The translations under genes and the position numbers were made by a program. The notes under the pieces were generated by a model. The model was not told the origin of the DNA, made no database searches, and was given only the letters and a program-made list of their open reading frames with translations. From Bryobacterales bacterium (GTDB lineage Bacteria > Acidobacteriota > Terriglobia > Bryobacterales > Bryobacteraceae): a DNA stretch of 8,495 nucleotides. The DNA lies in contig JALOKO010000132.1 of the NCBI GenBank assembly GCA_025456495.1, forward strand, positions 1 through 8,495, in the 5' to 3' direction. Below are positions 1 to 6,672 of the stretch, piece by piece; position 1 is the stretch's first letter; each line of letters opens with the position of its first letter.

Positions 1-930
1 AGCGATGGCGTTTACTTCGTCGATACCGAACGGCGCATTACTTATTGGAATGCGGCTGCGGAGCGCGTATCGGGGTATCCCCGACAGGAGATGCTGGGCC
101 ATCGGTGCCCGGAGGGTGGCCTGCTGCATTGCGACGCGTCGGGCAAAGTGCTCTGCCAGGAAGGCTGCCCGCTGGAGGCGGTACTCCATGGTAATCAGCC
201 GGAAACCTGCCAAGTGTTCCTGCGCTGCAAGAGCGGGAACCGTGTCCCCGTCATCGTGAGCGCTGCGCCGGTTCTGAACAATGAAGGAATCGTGGTGGGC
301 GTGGCGGAGGTCTTCCGTGAAAACACCGCGCAGGTGCTTGCAGTGAACGAGTCACTGGAGGCTGCCGGAGAGGCATATCAGGATCCGCTTACCCGGATTG
401 GTAACCGCCGCTTCGCCGAACTGCACATCAGCCGGGTTCTGCAACAGCCATATCGGCAACAGCGTCCGGGTGCGCTGCTGTTCCTGGATGTGGATCACTT
501 CAAGGAGGTGAACGACACCTATGGGCATCTTGCCGGTGACGCCGTCCTGAAGGCGGTCGCGCAAACCATCTGCCGCACCGTACGGTCAGTAGATCTGGTT
601 TGCCGCTGGGGTGGCGAGGAGTTCCTCATCCTGCTTGCTGGCGTAAGCGCCAAGGAAATGCTGGAGGTGGCCGAACGCTGTCGTGCCTTGGTGGCCAAGT
701 CCTCCAGCATGCGCGAAAGTGGCTACCCGCGAGTTACCTGTTCCATCGGCGCAGCGCTGTTGAGTGAGGCGGATACGATGGAAAGCCTGCTGCAGCGGGC
801 TGACGCGGCCATGTATCAGGCCAAACGGCAAGGGCGCGACCGTGTGTGCGTTGCGCCGCGCGAGCAGCCTCACCAGCCATCCCGCCGCGCCTTGGCGCCG
901 GACTTGAACCAGCGCTGCACGGGCGCCTAG
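1..930 (+). CDS. PAS-GGDEF diguanylate cyclase, 5' end missing
   Basis: This is the C-terminal 309 residues of a sensor diguanylate cyclase, which makes cyclic di-GMP from two GTP. The reading frame is open from base 1, so the true start lies outside the window. Residues 1 to about 108 form a PAS domain (SDGVYFVDTERRITYWN at the start, then a segment with cysteines at 36, 44, 52 and 56, ending in GNRVPV). A short linker leads to the GGDEF domain, which opens with DPLTRIGNRRF and carries FLDVDHFKEVND and the active-site motif GGEEF at nucleotides 610-624. An RSVD inhibitory-site motif (RxxD) lies exactly five residues before GGEEF, so product feedback inhibition is expected. No EAL domain follows. 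The last 25 or so residues are proline- and arginine-rich and look unstructured. The signal it senses is unknown. The family call is firm; whether the missing part holds membrane or further sensor domains cannot be seen. Confidence 0.95.
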   Translation, partial: SDGVYFVDTERRITYWNAAAERVSGYPRQEMLGHRCPEGGLLHCDASGKVLCQEGCPLEAVLHGNQPETCQVFLRCKSGNRVPVIVSAAPVLNNEGIVVGVAEVFRENTAQVLAVNESLEAAGEAYQDPLTRIGNRRFAELHISRVLQQPYRQQRPGALLFLDVDHFKEVNDTYGHLAGDAVLKAVAQTICRTVRSVDLVCRWGGEEFLILLAGVSAKEMLEVAERCRALVAKSSSMRESGYPRVTCSIGAALLSEADTMESLLQRADAAMYQAKRQGRDRVCVAPREQPHQPSRRALAPDLNQRCTGA

Positions 931-1075
931 TTGGGGGCGGATCCCAAACCGGACACAGCGCGCGCAGGCTGCTACTGGTTGGGTGGCCCGGCCGGGAGTT
1001 ACTGGAACAAGGTTTTGGAATGGGGCTTCCGCCTGGGATGCTACCGTGGGAGAAAGAGGCAGCAGTTCCCCATCT

Positions 1076-2455
1076 ATGATCAGTCCACAGCAACTTCGCA
1101 TCACTGAGCTGGGTCCGCGCGAGATCCCATCGCCCATTGAGCTTTCCGGCGCGAAAGGCGACGGCATTGCGGATTACGTCAAGGACAGCGCCCATGTGCT
1201 GGCCCACATCGAGTTTGATGACGGCGATGACCTTGCGCCGGATCTGTACTTCGAGAAGGCCGGACCGCGGGCATTCCTGCACTTCCGGCCACAGTATTGC
1301 CGTGCCGCCATCGTTACCTGTGGCGGACTCAGCCCTGGCATCAACAATGTCATCCGCTCAGTCCACAACGAACTGCACTACCACTACGGGGTGAAGGACA
1401 TTCTGGGCATTCGTAACGGCTATCAGGGGCTGAACCCGCAGAATGGGCTGGAGCCGCTGGAGCTGGACCCGGAACTGGTGTCGAACATCCACAAGCTGGG
1501 CGGCACTATTCTCAGTAGCTCGCGGGGACCACAGGACCCCGCCGTGATGGTGAACTATCTGTGTTCGCTGGGGGTGAACATGCTGTTCTGCGTGGGGGGC
1601 GACGGCACCCAGCGTGGCGCACATGACATCGCGCAAGAGGCCCTGCGACAAAAGGCGCCGCTGGCGGTGGTTGGCATCCCAAAGACCATCGATAACGACA
1701 TCCATTTCGTGCAGCGCTCTTTCGGCTACGCGACCGCGCTTGAGAAAGCGCGCGAGGTGCTGGACGGCGCGCACGTGGAAGCCAAGGGCGCCCCCAACGG
1801 GCTTGCCATCGTGAAGCTGATGGGACGTCACGCGGGCTTCATCGCCGCTGGCGCCACCATCGCCAGCCAGGAGGTGAACTGCACCCTCATCCCCGAAATC
1901 CAGTTCAGCCTGGAGGGCGACGACGGCCTGCTGGCCTTCCTGCGCCACCGGATCCTGCGCAAGAAACACGCAGTGCTGGTGGTTGCCGAGGGTGCCGGGC
2001 AGCACCTGTTTCAAGAGGAGTCCACCGGCCAGGATGCCTCAGGGAACGCCAAGTTTCAGGATATCGGCGTCTATCTTCGTGATCGGATCCGCGACTTCTT
2101 TCAGGCCGAGGGTATCCCCCTGGCGATCAAGTATTTTGACCCGTCCTACATCATTCGCAGCGTGCCCGCGAATTCGGCGGATTCCATACTCTGTGACCAG
2201 ATGGCGCGCATGGCGGTCCATGCCGCTGTGGCCGGGAAGACGGATCTGTTGATCGGGTACATCCACAATTACTTCGTCCACGTACCCATTGCGCTGGCCG
2301 TAACCAGCAAGAAGTATCTGAATCCGGAAGGCGACCTCTGGATGGCTGTGGTGGCCAGCACCGGCCAACCCGAGCGATTGGGAGGCATCGTTCCCGCGAA
2401 GGTGATTTCCACGGCTCAGGAGGATGAGGCCAAAGTGGCTGGAAGCGAGTTCTGA
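1076..2455 (+). CDS. pfkA: 6-phosphofructokinase, ATP-type signature in a plant/protist-like subfamily
   Basis: The 459-residue protein should phosphorylate fructose 6-phosphate to fructose 1,6-bisphosphate in cytoplasmic glycolysis. Visible motifs in order are GGLSPGIN (residues 83-90), GGDGT (174-178), PKTIDND (202-208, with the catalytic Asp), MGRHAG (249-254) and YFDPSYIIRS (353-362). The Gly in GGDGT is the residue linked to ATP use, whereas PPi-dependent enzymes have Asp there. The Lys in PKTIDND is shared with PPi enzymes and with plant and trypanosome ATP-PFKs. The roughly 80-residue N-terminal extension is also typical of that group and longer than the 320-residue E. coli enzyme. I chose the ATG at 1076 because the protein starts to look family-like there (MISPQQLRITELGP). 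In-frame GTG codons at 1046 and 983 are possible, and the purine tract at 1051-1059 sits rather far (16 nt) from 1076. No clear promoter is visible in 931-1075. Confidence 0.93.
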   Translation: MISPQQLRITELGPREIPSPIELSGAKGDGIADYVKDSAHVLAHIEFDDGDDLAPDLYFEKAGPRAFLHFRPQYCRAAIVTCGGLSPGINNVIRSVHNELHYHYGVKDILGIRNGYQGLNPQNGLEPLELDPELVSNIHKLGGTILSSSRGPQDPAVMVNYLCSLGVNMLFCVGGDGTQRGAHDIAQEALRQKAPLAVVGIPKTIDNDIHFVQRSFGYATALEKAREVLDGAHVEAKGAPNGLAIVKLMGRHAGFIAAGATIASQEVNCTLIPEIQFSLEGDDGLLAFLRHRILRKKHAVLVVAEGAGQHLFQEESTGQDASGNAKFQDIGVYLRDRIRDFFQAEGIPLAIKYFDPSYIIRSVPANSADSILCDQMARMAVHAAVAGKTDLLIGYIHNYFVHVPIALAVTSKKYLNPEGDLWMAVVASTGQPERLGGIVPAKVISTAQEDEAKVAGSEF

Positions 2456-2516
2456 TGCTGTTCCGCTGAAGGTTACCGCGATGTGGCCTTGACGGCAGCC
2501 TGCTGACAACGTCACT

Positions 2517-2528
2517 AACAGCGCTGTT
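2517..2528. promoter_or_regulatory. 12-bp perfect palindrome at the -35 box of the GH172 gene
   Basis: AACAGCGCTGTT is a perfect palindrome. It extends to an interrupted 20-bp dyad (CA..AACAGCGCTGTT..TG, 2513-2532) and overlaps the TTGTTG -35 hexamer. The central AGCGCT resembles LacI/GalR-family operators, which often control sugar genes. That reading is inference; no LacI-type gene is present in the window. It could also be a chance palindrome in the pfk-GH172 spacer. Confidence 0.3.
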
Positions 2529-2553
2529 GTTGTAGGTGATGCCCTGATACAAT
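2527..2553 (+). promoter_or_regulatory. Probable sigma-70-type promoter with extended -10 for the GH172 gene
   Basis: A TTGTTG -35 (2527-2532) and a TACAAT -10 (2548-2553) are separated by 15 bp. The short spacing is offset by a TG one base upstream of the -10 (TGATACAAT), an extended -10 element. Transcription would begin near 2560 and give a leader of about 28 nt that includes the AAGGAGG ribosome site at 2575-2581. This would make the downstream gene independent of pfk. Confidence 0.45.
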
Positions 2554-2587
2554 CGCCTCCATTGGATTTCCCTCAAGGAGGCCGTGC

Positions 2588-3733
2588 ATGCGCATCGCCG
2601 TCATGTTCATTACGCTGGCAGTTGGCGCCTGGTTGCTGCCCGCGCAGCAGTCCTTTGACGGACTGGAGACTGGCCTCCACAACCTGTTCCGCCTCTCCAA
2701 CGCGGAGACGCGCTCAATCAGTCCCGAGAACTTCACCGGCGAAAAAGGCAGGGGCGGTATGGCCACGGAAGGCACTGGCCAGAATGCCGCGCGTAACCTG
2801 GGCCAAGGGTGGAAGGTTAGCCCGAGCGTTCGCATCAAGGGTGGCGAGACCTTCACACTTGCTGACATTACCGGTCCCGGTTCCATCCAGCACATCTGGA
2901 TGACTCCCACCGGCAACTGGCGCTGCTCGATCCTGCGCATCTATTGGGACGACGAGCCGGAGCCTTCAGTGGAAGTGCCCGTGGGTGATTTCTTCGGCAT
3001 GGGCTGGGGGCAGTACGCGCACCTGAATAGCCTGCCCGTGACTGTCAATCCCGGTAGCGCCTTCAATTCCTACTGGCAGATGCCCTTCCGTCGTAAGGCG
3101 CGTATCACTATGGAGAACATCGACGAGAAGGACATGGTGCTCTACTTCCAGATTGACTATGCGCTCACTCCTGTTCCCGCCGACGCGGCCTATTTTCATG
3201 CTCAGTTCCGGCGCGTGAATCCGCTGCCCTTCAAGCAGGTCTACACCCTGGTGGATGGCATTCGTGGCCAGGGCCAGTACGTTGGGACCTACATGGCTTG
3301 GGGAGTCAACAACCGTGGGTGGTGGGGAGAGGGCGAGATCAAGTTCTTCATGGACGGAGACACTGACTTCGCTACCATCGTGGGAACCGGCACGGAGGAC
3401 TACTTCTGCGGCTCATACAACTTTGAGAATCGCGTCACACGCCAATACCAGGAGTTCACCACTGCGTATGCCGGACTGCATCAGGTGATTCGCCCCGATG
3501 GCGTCTATGCCTCGCAACAGCGCTTCGGCATGTATCGCTGGCATATCGTGGACCCCATTCGTTTCAAGAAAGATCTGAAGGTCACCATTCAGGCGCTGGG
3601 CTGGAAGCAGAATGGCGTTCGTGAGTACCTGCCCTTGCAGGACGACATTGCCTCAGTGGTCTATTGGTACCAGGCTGAGCCGCATGCGAAATTTCCCCCA
3701 CTGCCATCGCGTGAGCAATTGGAAGTGAATTAG
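2588..3733 (+). CDS. Secreted DUF2961 / GH172-family glycoside hydrolase
   Basis: The 381-residue protein matches the DUF2961 family, now GH172. Characterised members act on fructofuranose or D-arabinofuranose linkages, for example difructose dianhydride I synthase/hydrolase and enzymes active on D-arabinan. Residues 1 to about 20 are a signal peptide (MRIAVMFITL, then AVGAWLLPAQ) without a lipobox Cys, so the protein is exported and soluble. The N-terminal part holds GLETGLHNLF and SPENFTGEKGRGG. A middle part holds ADITGPGSIQHIWMT. The strongest family signature is GEGEIKFFMDGD (247-258) followed by GTGTEDYF (266-273). The family uses two catalytic glutamates, and the likely pair here is E250 (or E248) and E270. 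An AAGGAGG Shine-Dalgarno (2575-2581) six bases before the ATG fixes the start. The sequence runs complete to the C-terminus. The real substrate cannot be told from sequence. No other carbohydrate gene or transporter adjoins it. Confidence 0.92.
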   Translation: MRIAVMFITLAVGAWLLPAQQSFDGLETGLHNLFRLSNAETRSISPENFTGEKGRGGMATEGTGQNAARNLGQGWKVSPSVRIKGGETFTLADITGPGSIQHIWMTPTGNWRCSILRIYWDDEPEPSVEVPVGDFFGMGWGQYAHLNSLPVTVNPGSAFNSYWQMPFRRKARITMENIDEKDMVLYFQIDYALTPVPADAAYFHAQFRRVNPLPFKQVYTLVDGIRGQGQYVGTYMAWGVNNRGWWGEGEIKFFMDGDTDFATIVGTGTEDYFCGSYNFENRVTRQYQEFTTAYAGLHQVIRPDGVYASQQRFGMYRWHIVDPIRFKKDLKVTIQALGWKQNGVREYLPLQDDIASVVYWYQAEPHAKFPPLPSREQLEVN

Positions 3734-4226
3734 CCGAAGACGTATGGTGGATAGGCGTCCAGGGCCTGCCGCTACAGGCGACCGAGGCCTTCCTGGCAAG
3801 CGCTGCAATCGCCTTGGCGCGCGCTTGCGCACCGTACTTCTCTAAAGTGCATCCGCTGCTTCTCATCTTTTTGTCATCGGTGAGGGAAACTCCTGGATGA
3901 GGTGTTACATCTTAACCAGTGAACCCCTTTCTTGTGGAGTGCCTGACTCCGTTCGTTTTGGCCTCCACCTTTTTTCTGTTCTTTCGATCCCAAACAATCT
4001 GGCTTTCACGGTGTTGAGCCCGACGTGCGCCTGGAGCGGTATCCCGGCTTCAGGCACCATCGGCGAACCCCTGCGCGCAGGCCTTTCCGTGCACATTTAG
4101 CAGTGGAGAAGGCCGTGCGCGACGCGGACGCCACCCGTGTGTCCATGCCACCCATGGATGCGGGGAACACAAGGAAGGGAGAGGCTTACACCAAGGCCGC
4201 AAATATTCGAATTTGAGGAGATGATC
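3734..4226. other. Stretch of about 490 bases without a supported gene
   Basis: Short open frames occur on both strands (for example 3897-4100 + and 3582-3866 -), but none has a ribosome site or a recognisable protein. Structure seen: an 8-bp inverted repeat at 3796-3828; a 5-bp stem GGAGT/ACTCC at 3936-3950 followed by GTTCGTTTT; a 12-bp palindrome CCTGCGCGCAGG at 4070-4081; and CCATG/CATGG at 4143-4157. The part around 3860-4000 is visibly more T-rich than its surroundings. No tRNA or riboswitch fold was recognised. The promoter for the gene at 4227 should lie here, but I cannot place it. Confidence 0.6.
3796..3828 (+). terminator. Possible hairpin terminator downstream of the GH172 gene
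   Basis: GCAAGCGC (3796-3803) and GCGCTTGC (3821-3828) form a perfect 8-bp stem with a 17-nt loop, about 60 nt after the GH172 stop codon. No T-run follows, so it is not a canonical intrinsic terminator and may only be a 3' protective stem. Confidence 0.25.
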
Positions 4227-4691
4227 ATGTTCAAAACCCTGTTCACGTTCGCCTTCGCGACTGTCTTCGCCGCGGGTAGCCTGCTAGCTGCCGATGCGGC
4301 CACCAACCATTCCTCCAGCCTGTCAAAGGATGACCTGGTAAAGGAGCTCAGCACCCTGCGCGAGCAAGCTATGCAGGTAGCCAACCTGGCCAAGAACAAG
4401 CGTAGCAACTCCAACGACGTGCGCCCTCAAGTTGAGGCGGTTCACGAGTCCGCGCGCAAGATTCGGGCCATGGTGCAACAGAACCCTGACTATTTCGGAC
4501 CCACTGGCAGTGAGCGTCGCCAGTTCGTAGAAGTGACCGCGGAAGTGATGGAAGTGCTGGCTACGAACAAGCTGAATCTGGTGGACCAGTACAACGAGGG
4601 CCGCAATCGCGAAGCGGTGCGGGGTCACGCGTCTGGGATCGCGGATCGCGTGACGCGATTGGAGCGAACGCTTACGTCGCCGCGTAGCTGA
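4227..4691 (+). CDS. Small exported helical protein, function unknown
   Basis: I do not recognise this 154-residue protein. Residues 1 to about 22-25 are a clear signal peptide (MFKTLFTFAF, then ATVFAAGSLLAADA), so the mature part should be periplasmic or secreted. The mature chain is rich in Lys, Arg, Glu, Asn and Ala and looks mainly alpha-helical, with two or three amphipathic helices (about 34-57, 65-85 and 97-148). It is broken near NPDYFGPTGSE (86-96). It has no cysteines, so no haem c or disulfides. ATG codons occur at 4221 and 4227 (ATGATCATG). The GAGGAG at 4215-4220 touches the first but sits six bases from the second, so 4227 is preferred. Two strong hairpins follow before the convergent GGT-family gene, and the gene appears to be a single unit. 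A stress or envelope role is possible but unsupported. Confidence 0.8.
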   Translation: MFKTLFTFAFATVFAAGSLLAADAATNHSSSLSKDDLVKELSTLREQAMQVANLAKNKRSNSNDVRPQVEAVHESARKIRAMVQQNPDYFGPTGSERRQFVEVTAEVMEVLATNKLNLVDQYNEGRNREAVRGHASGIADRVTRLERTLTSPRS

Positions 4692-4732
4692 CGGTGGCGC
4701 GGGCATAGATTCACGACATCCGTGACGGCAAG

Positions 4733-4767
4733 CGGCGCGGGTTGCCATGGCTCACGCACCCGCGCCG
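4733..4767 (+). terminator. 10-bp GC hairpin after the small exported protein gene
   Basis: CGGCGCGGGT (4733-4742) and ACCCGCGCCG (4758-4767) form a perfect 10-bp stem with a 15-nt loop, 41 nt after the stop codon at 4691. The downstream sequence is not T-rich, so it is a strong structure but an atypical terminator. It is placed to end transcription from the plus-strand gene. Confidence 0.45.
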
Positions 4768-4782
4768 TGCCCGTTACGGAAT

Positions 4783-4809
4783 GCCGCCCCGACTGCCGTC
4801 CGGGGCGGC
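4783..4809 (-). terminator. 9-bp GC hairpin after the GGT-family gene
   Basis: GCCGCCCCG (4783-4791) and CGGGGCGGC (4801-4809) form a perfect 9-bp stem with a 9-nt loop, ending 7 nt from the GGT-family stop codon at 4817-4819. On the plus strand it is followed by TTCT, so it could work in both directions between the convergent genes. The T-tract is weak in both orientations. Confidence 0.5.
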
Positions 4810-4816
4810 TTCTACG

Positions 4817-6556
4817 TTAGCGCCGAGGCGGGTTCGCGGGTACCGCCGCCCCATCCTTTCGCGGGTCGCTGCCCGCGTACAGCACGCCCTTGCCATCGCG
4901 CAGAATCGCCTGGCCATTTCCAACGGCGGAGTCAAAAGCATCGCCCACCTGGATCAGGTGCCCGCGGTCCCGCAAGCGATTCAGCACGGCATCCGGCACG
5001 CGGTTCTCAATCTCCACATCGCAACCGTCGAAACTACGCTTGGTGAATCGTGGCAGTTCCAGCGCGCTTTGCACGTTGTAGCCATGATCCACAATCTGCG
5101 AAACGAACTGGGCGTGCGCCTGTGCCTGGTTCCATCCGCCCATGATGCCAAAGGTGATCTTCACATCACCCTTGCGCATGAAGGCCGGGATGATGGTGTG
5201 AAGGGGACGCTTGCGGGGCCCCACCGTGTTCGTCTTGCCTTCGGTCATCGTGAACAGCCCCGCGCGGTTGTGCATTACGAAGCCCGTTCCGGGCGCCACG
5301 AATCCGCTGCCGAAACCCAGATAGATGCTTTGGATCAATGACACCATGTTGCCTTCGGCATCGGCGGTGGTGAGGTAGATCGTGTCTGCGCCGGGAAGGC
5401 TGGCGATGTGCGCCAGGTCCGCCGGAACCGCACGGCAGTTGGCCTTGGCGGTATCGATCTGCGCGGCCCTCACCTTGCCGTATTGCTTGGAAAGCAGGGT
5501 CGCCACGGGAATGGTCGCGCCATTCGGATCACCCACTTGTTCCAGCATGTCGGCGTAGGCCAGCTTCTTGGCCTCAATCATCAGGTGCAGGCTCTCTGCG
5601 CTATTCTGTCCCAGGCTCCCCATCGGAAAGGTCTCCAGGATGTTCAGCATCATGAGGGCGGCGATACCCTGTGTGTTGGGCGGCACTTCGTACACGGTCC
5701 AGCCGCGATAGGTGGTGGAGATGGGTTCCACCCACTCAGGCTGAAAGGCGCTGAGGTCCTCGGCACGCATCAGTCCGTCTTCCTCGCGCATCAGCGCCAG
5801 CATCCCCTCTGCGGTGGCCCCCTTGTAGAAGCCATCCCGCCCCTGCTGCGCGATCCGCCGGTAGCTGGCCGCCAGGTCAGGGTTGCGAAAGATTTCCCCC
5901 ACCTTTAGGGGCTCGCCATTGGGCAAGTAGGTCTTCCGGGCATGGCTTTGCCGCGAAAGCTTACTCTGGTTGTTCCGCCAGTCCGCCGCAATCAGTTCGG
6001 TCACCGGGAATCCCGTTTCCGCGTATTGGATAGCAGGCGCCAGAATGTCGGCAAAGGATAGCTTGCCAAAGCGTTCCCGCAACGCGTGCCAACCGGCCAC
6101 AGCGCCCGGCACCGTTACGGAATCAATGCCGCTCTCCGGCATCTGCACGTGCCCGCGACTGCGCAGCGCTTCGCGCGTCATCGCCGCCGGGCTCCAGCCA
6201 CTCGCGTTCAGCGCATACAGCCTGTCTTCCTTGGCGATATACACCAACGCGAACAGGTCGCCGCCAATGCCGTTACTTTCCGGCTCCACCAGACCCATCA
6301 CCGCATTCGCCGCGATGGCTGCATCAATGGCGTTGCCGCCCTCTTCCAGCACGCGCGCTCCGGCCGCTGCGGCCAAGGTCTGGCTGGCAGCCGCCACCCC
6401 GTGGGTGGTCATCACCATTGCCCGTCCCTGCAACGGGTCTCGTTTCAATGGAAGCGTCTGTGCGCCCACGTCCTTGCCCATCCATCCTCCCATGCCCAAC
6501 AGCAGCACTGTCACCCGCGCTACCATCATCCACCGGCGGTATCTTGTCCCCTGCAT
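4817..6556 (-). CDS. ggt: Gamma-glutamyltransferase-family Ntn hydrolase, exported
   Basis: The 579-residue protein has the length and layout of a GGT proenzyme, which cuts itself into two subunits and uses the new N-terminal Thr as nucleophile. An Arg-rich N-terminus and hydrophobic core (about residues 5-32, ending GKDVGAQ) form a signal peptide, so it should be periplasmic. Family motifs are GGNAIDAAIAAN (73-84), EPESNGIGGDLF (91-102), SVTVPGAVAGW (146-156) and DTIYLTTADAEGN (391-403), where T392 aligns with the E. coli nucleophile T391. PLHTIIPAF (451-459) and MGG (472-474) follow. By my alignment, several E. coli glutamate-binding residues differ: R114 is Ser119, N411 is Tyr412, D433 is Leu434 and S462-S463 are His453-Thr454. 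It may therefore be a GGT-like acylase or peptidase with another substrate, rather than a glutathione enzyme. The AGGAGG site (6563-6568, minus strand), six bases upstream, fixes the start. It diverges from the BlaI-type gene. Confidence 0.92.
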   Translation of the reverse strand: MQGTRYRRWMMVARVTVLLLGMGGWMGKDVGAQTLPLKRDPLQGRAMVMTTHGVAAASQTLAAAAGARVLEEGGNAIDAAIAANAVMGLVEPESNGIGGDLFALVYIAKEDRLYALNASGWSPAAMTREALRSRGHVQMPESGIDSVTVPGAVAGWHALRERFGKLSFADILAPAIQYAETGFPVTELIAADWRNNQSKLSRQSHARKTYLPNGEPLKVGEIFRNPDLAASYRRIAQQGRDGFYKGATAEGMLALMREEDGLMRAEDLSAFQPEWVEPISTTYRGWTVYEVPPNTQGIAALMMLNILETFPMGSLGQNSAESLHLMIEAKKLAYADMLEQVGDPNGATIPVATLLSKQYGKVRAAQIDTAKANCRAVPADLAHIASLPGADTIYLTTADAEGNMVSLIQSIYLGFGSGFVAPGTGFVMHNRAGLFTMTEGKTNTVGPRKRPLHTIIPAFMRKGDVKITFGIMGGWNQAQAHAQFVSQIVDHGYNVQSALELPRFTKRSFDGCDVEIENRVPDAVLNRLRDRGHLIQVGDAFDSAVGNGQAILRDGKGVLYAGSDPRKDGAAVPANPPRR

Positions 6557-6631
6557 GTCTTGCCTCCTGCCCTGCGGGCGCGATTGCGAATCTAGCAGTG
6601 TATCGAACCCTCGTCAGCCCCCAAAATCCGG

Positions 6632-6646
6632 CGCGATGCGATCGCG
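6632..6646. promoter_or_regulatory. CGCGAT-3-ATCGCG inverted repeat between the divergent genes
   Basis: A perfect 6-bp dyad with a 3-nt centre lies in the 149-bp divergent spacer, about 76-90 bp upstream of the GGT-family start. Its sequence differs from the TACGAA dyads beside the BlaI-type gene, so if it is an operator it is for another regulator. It may be chance in GC-rich DNA. Confidence 0.2.
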
Positions 6647-6656
6647 TTCTTTCATG

Positions 6657-6672
6657 TACGAAAACGTTCGTT
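6657..6672. promoter_or_regulatory. Upstream putative BlaI-type operator (imperfect dyad)
   Basis: TACGAA-AACG-TTCGTT is a 6-4-6 dyad with five of six pairs matching, and it overlaps the first bases of the TTGACA -35 box. It has the same half-site as the perfect dyad centred 21 bp downstream. The TAC...GTA-type half-site is in keeping with the TACA/TGTA style of known BlaI/MecI operators, but the exact sequence is my inference. Confidence 0.5.

Noticed and set aside
987..996. CCCGGCCGGG palindrome between the cyclase and pfk genes
   Set aside because: A 10-bp all-GC palindrome is expected by chance in this composition, and it is not placed on a visible promoter.
586..2014. Long minus-strand open frames (586-1167, 734-1282, 1358-2014) opposite the cyclase and phosphofructokinase genes
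   Set aside because: They are antisense to firmly identified proteins, have no recognisable domains, and arise from GC-rich third positions.
3582..3866. Minus-strand 94-residue frame across the GH172 3' end and spacer
   Set aside because: It overlaps conserved GH172 coding sequence, lacks a ribosome site and resembles no protein.
3897..4100. Plus-strand 67-residue frame in the gene-free stretch
   Set aside because: No Shine-Dalgarno before it, mixed composition, no domain. Treated as non-coding.
4201..4213. AAATATTCGAATT as a -10 region or TTCGAA operator before the small exported protein gene
   Set aside because: No matching -35 hexamer is found at a suitable distance, and the 8-bp palindrome ATTCGAAT alone is weak evidence.
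6570..6625. Possible GGT-gene promoter on the minus strand (TTGGGG, 16 bp, TACACT)
   Set aside because: Only a partial match at -35 and a mediocre -10; not strong enough to list as a feature.
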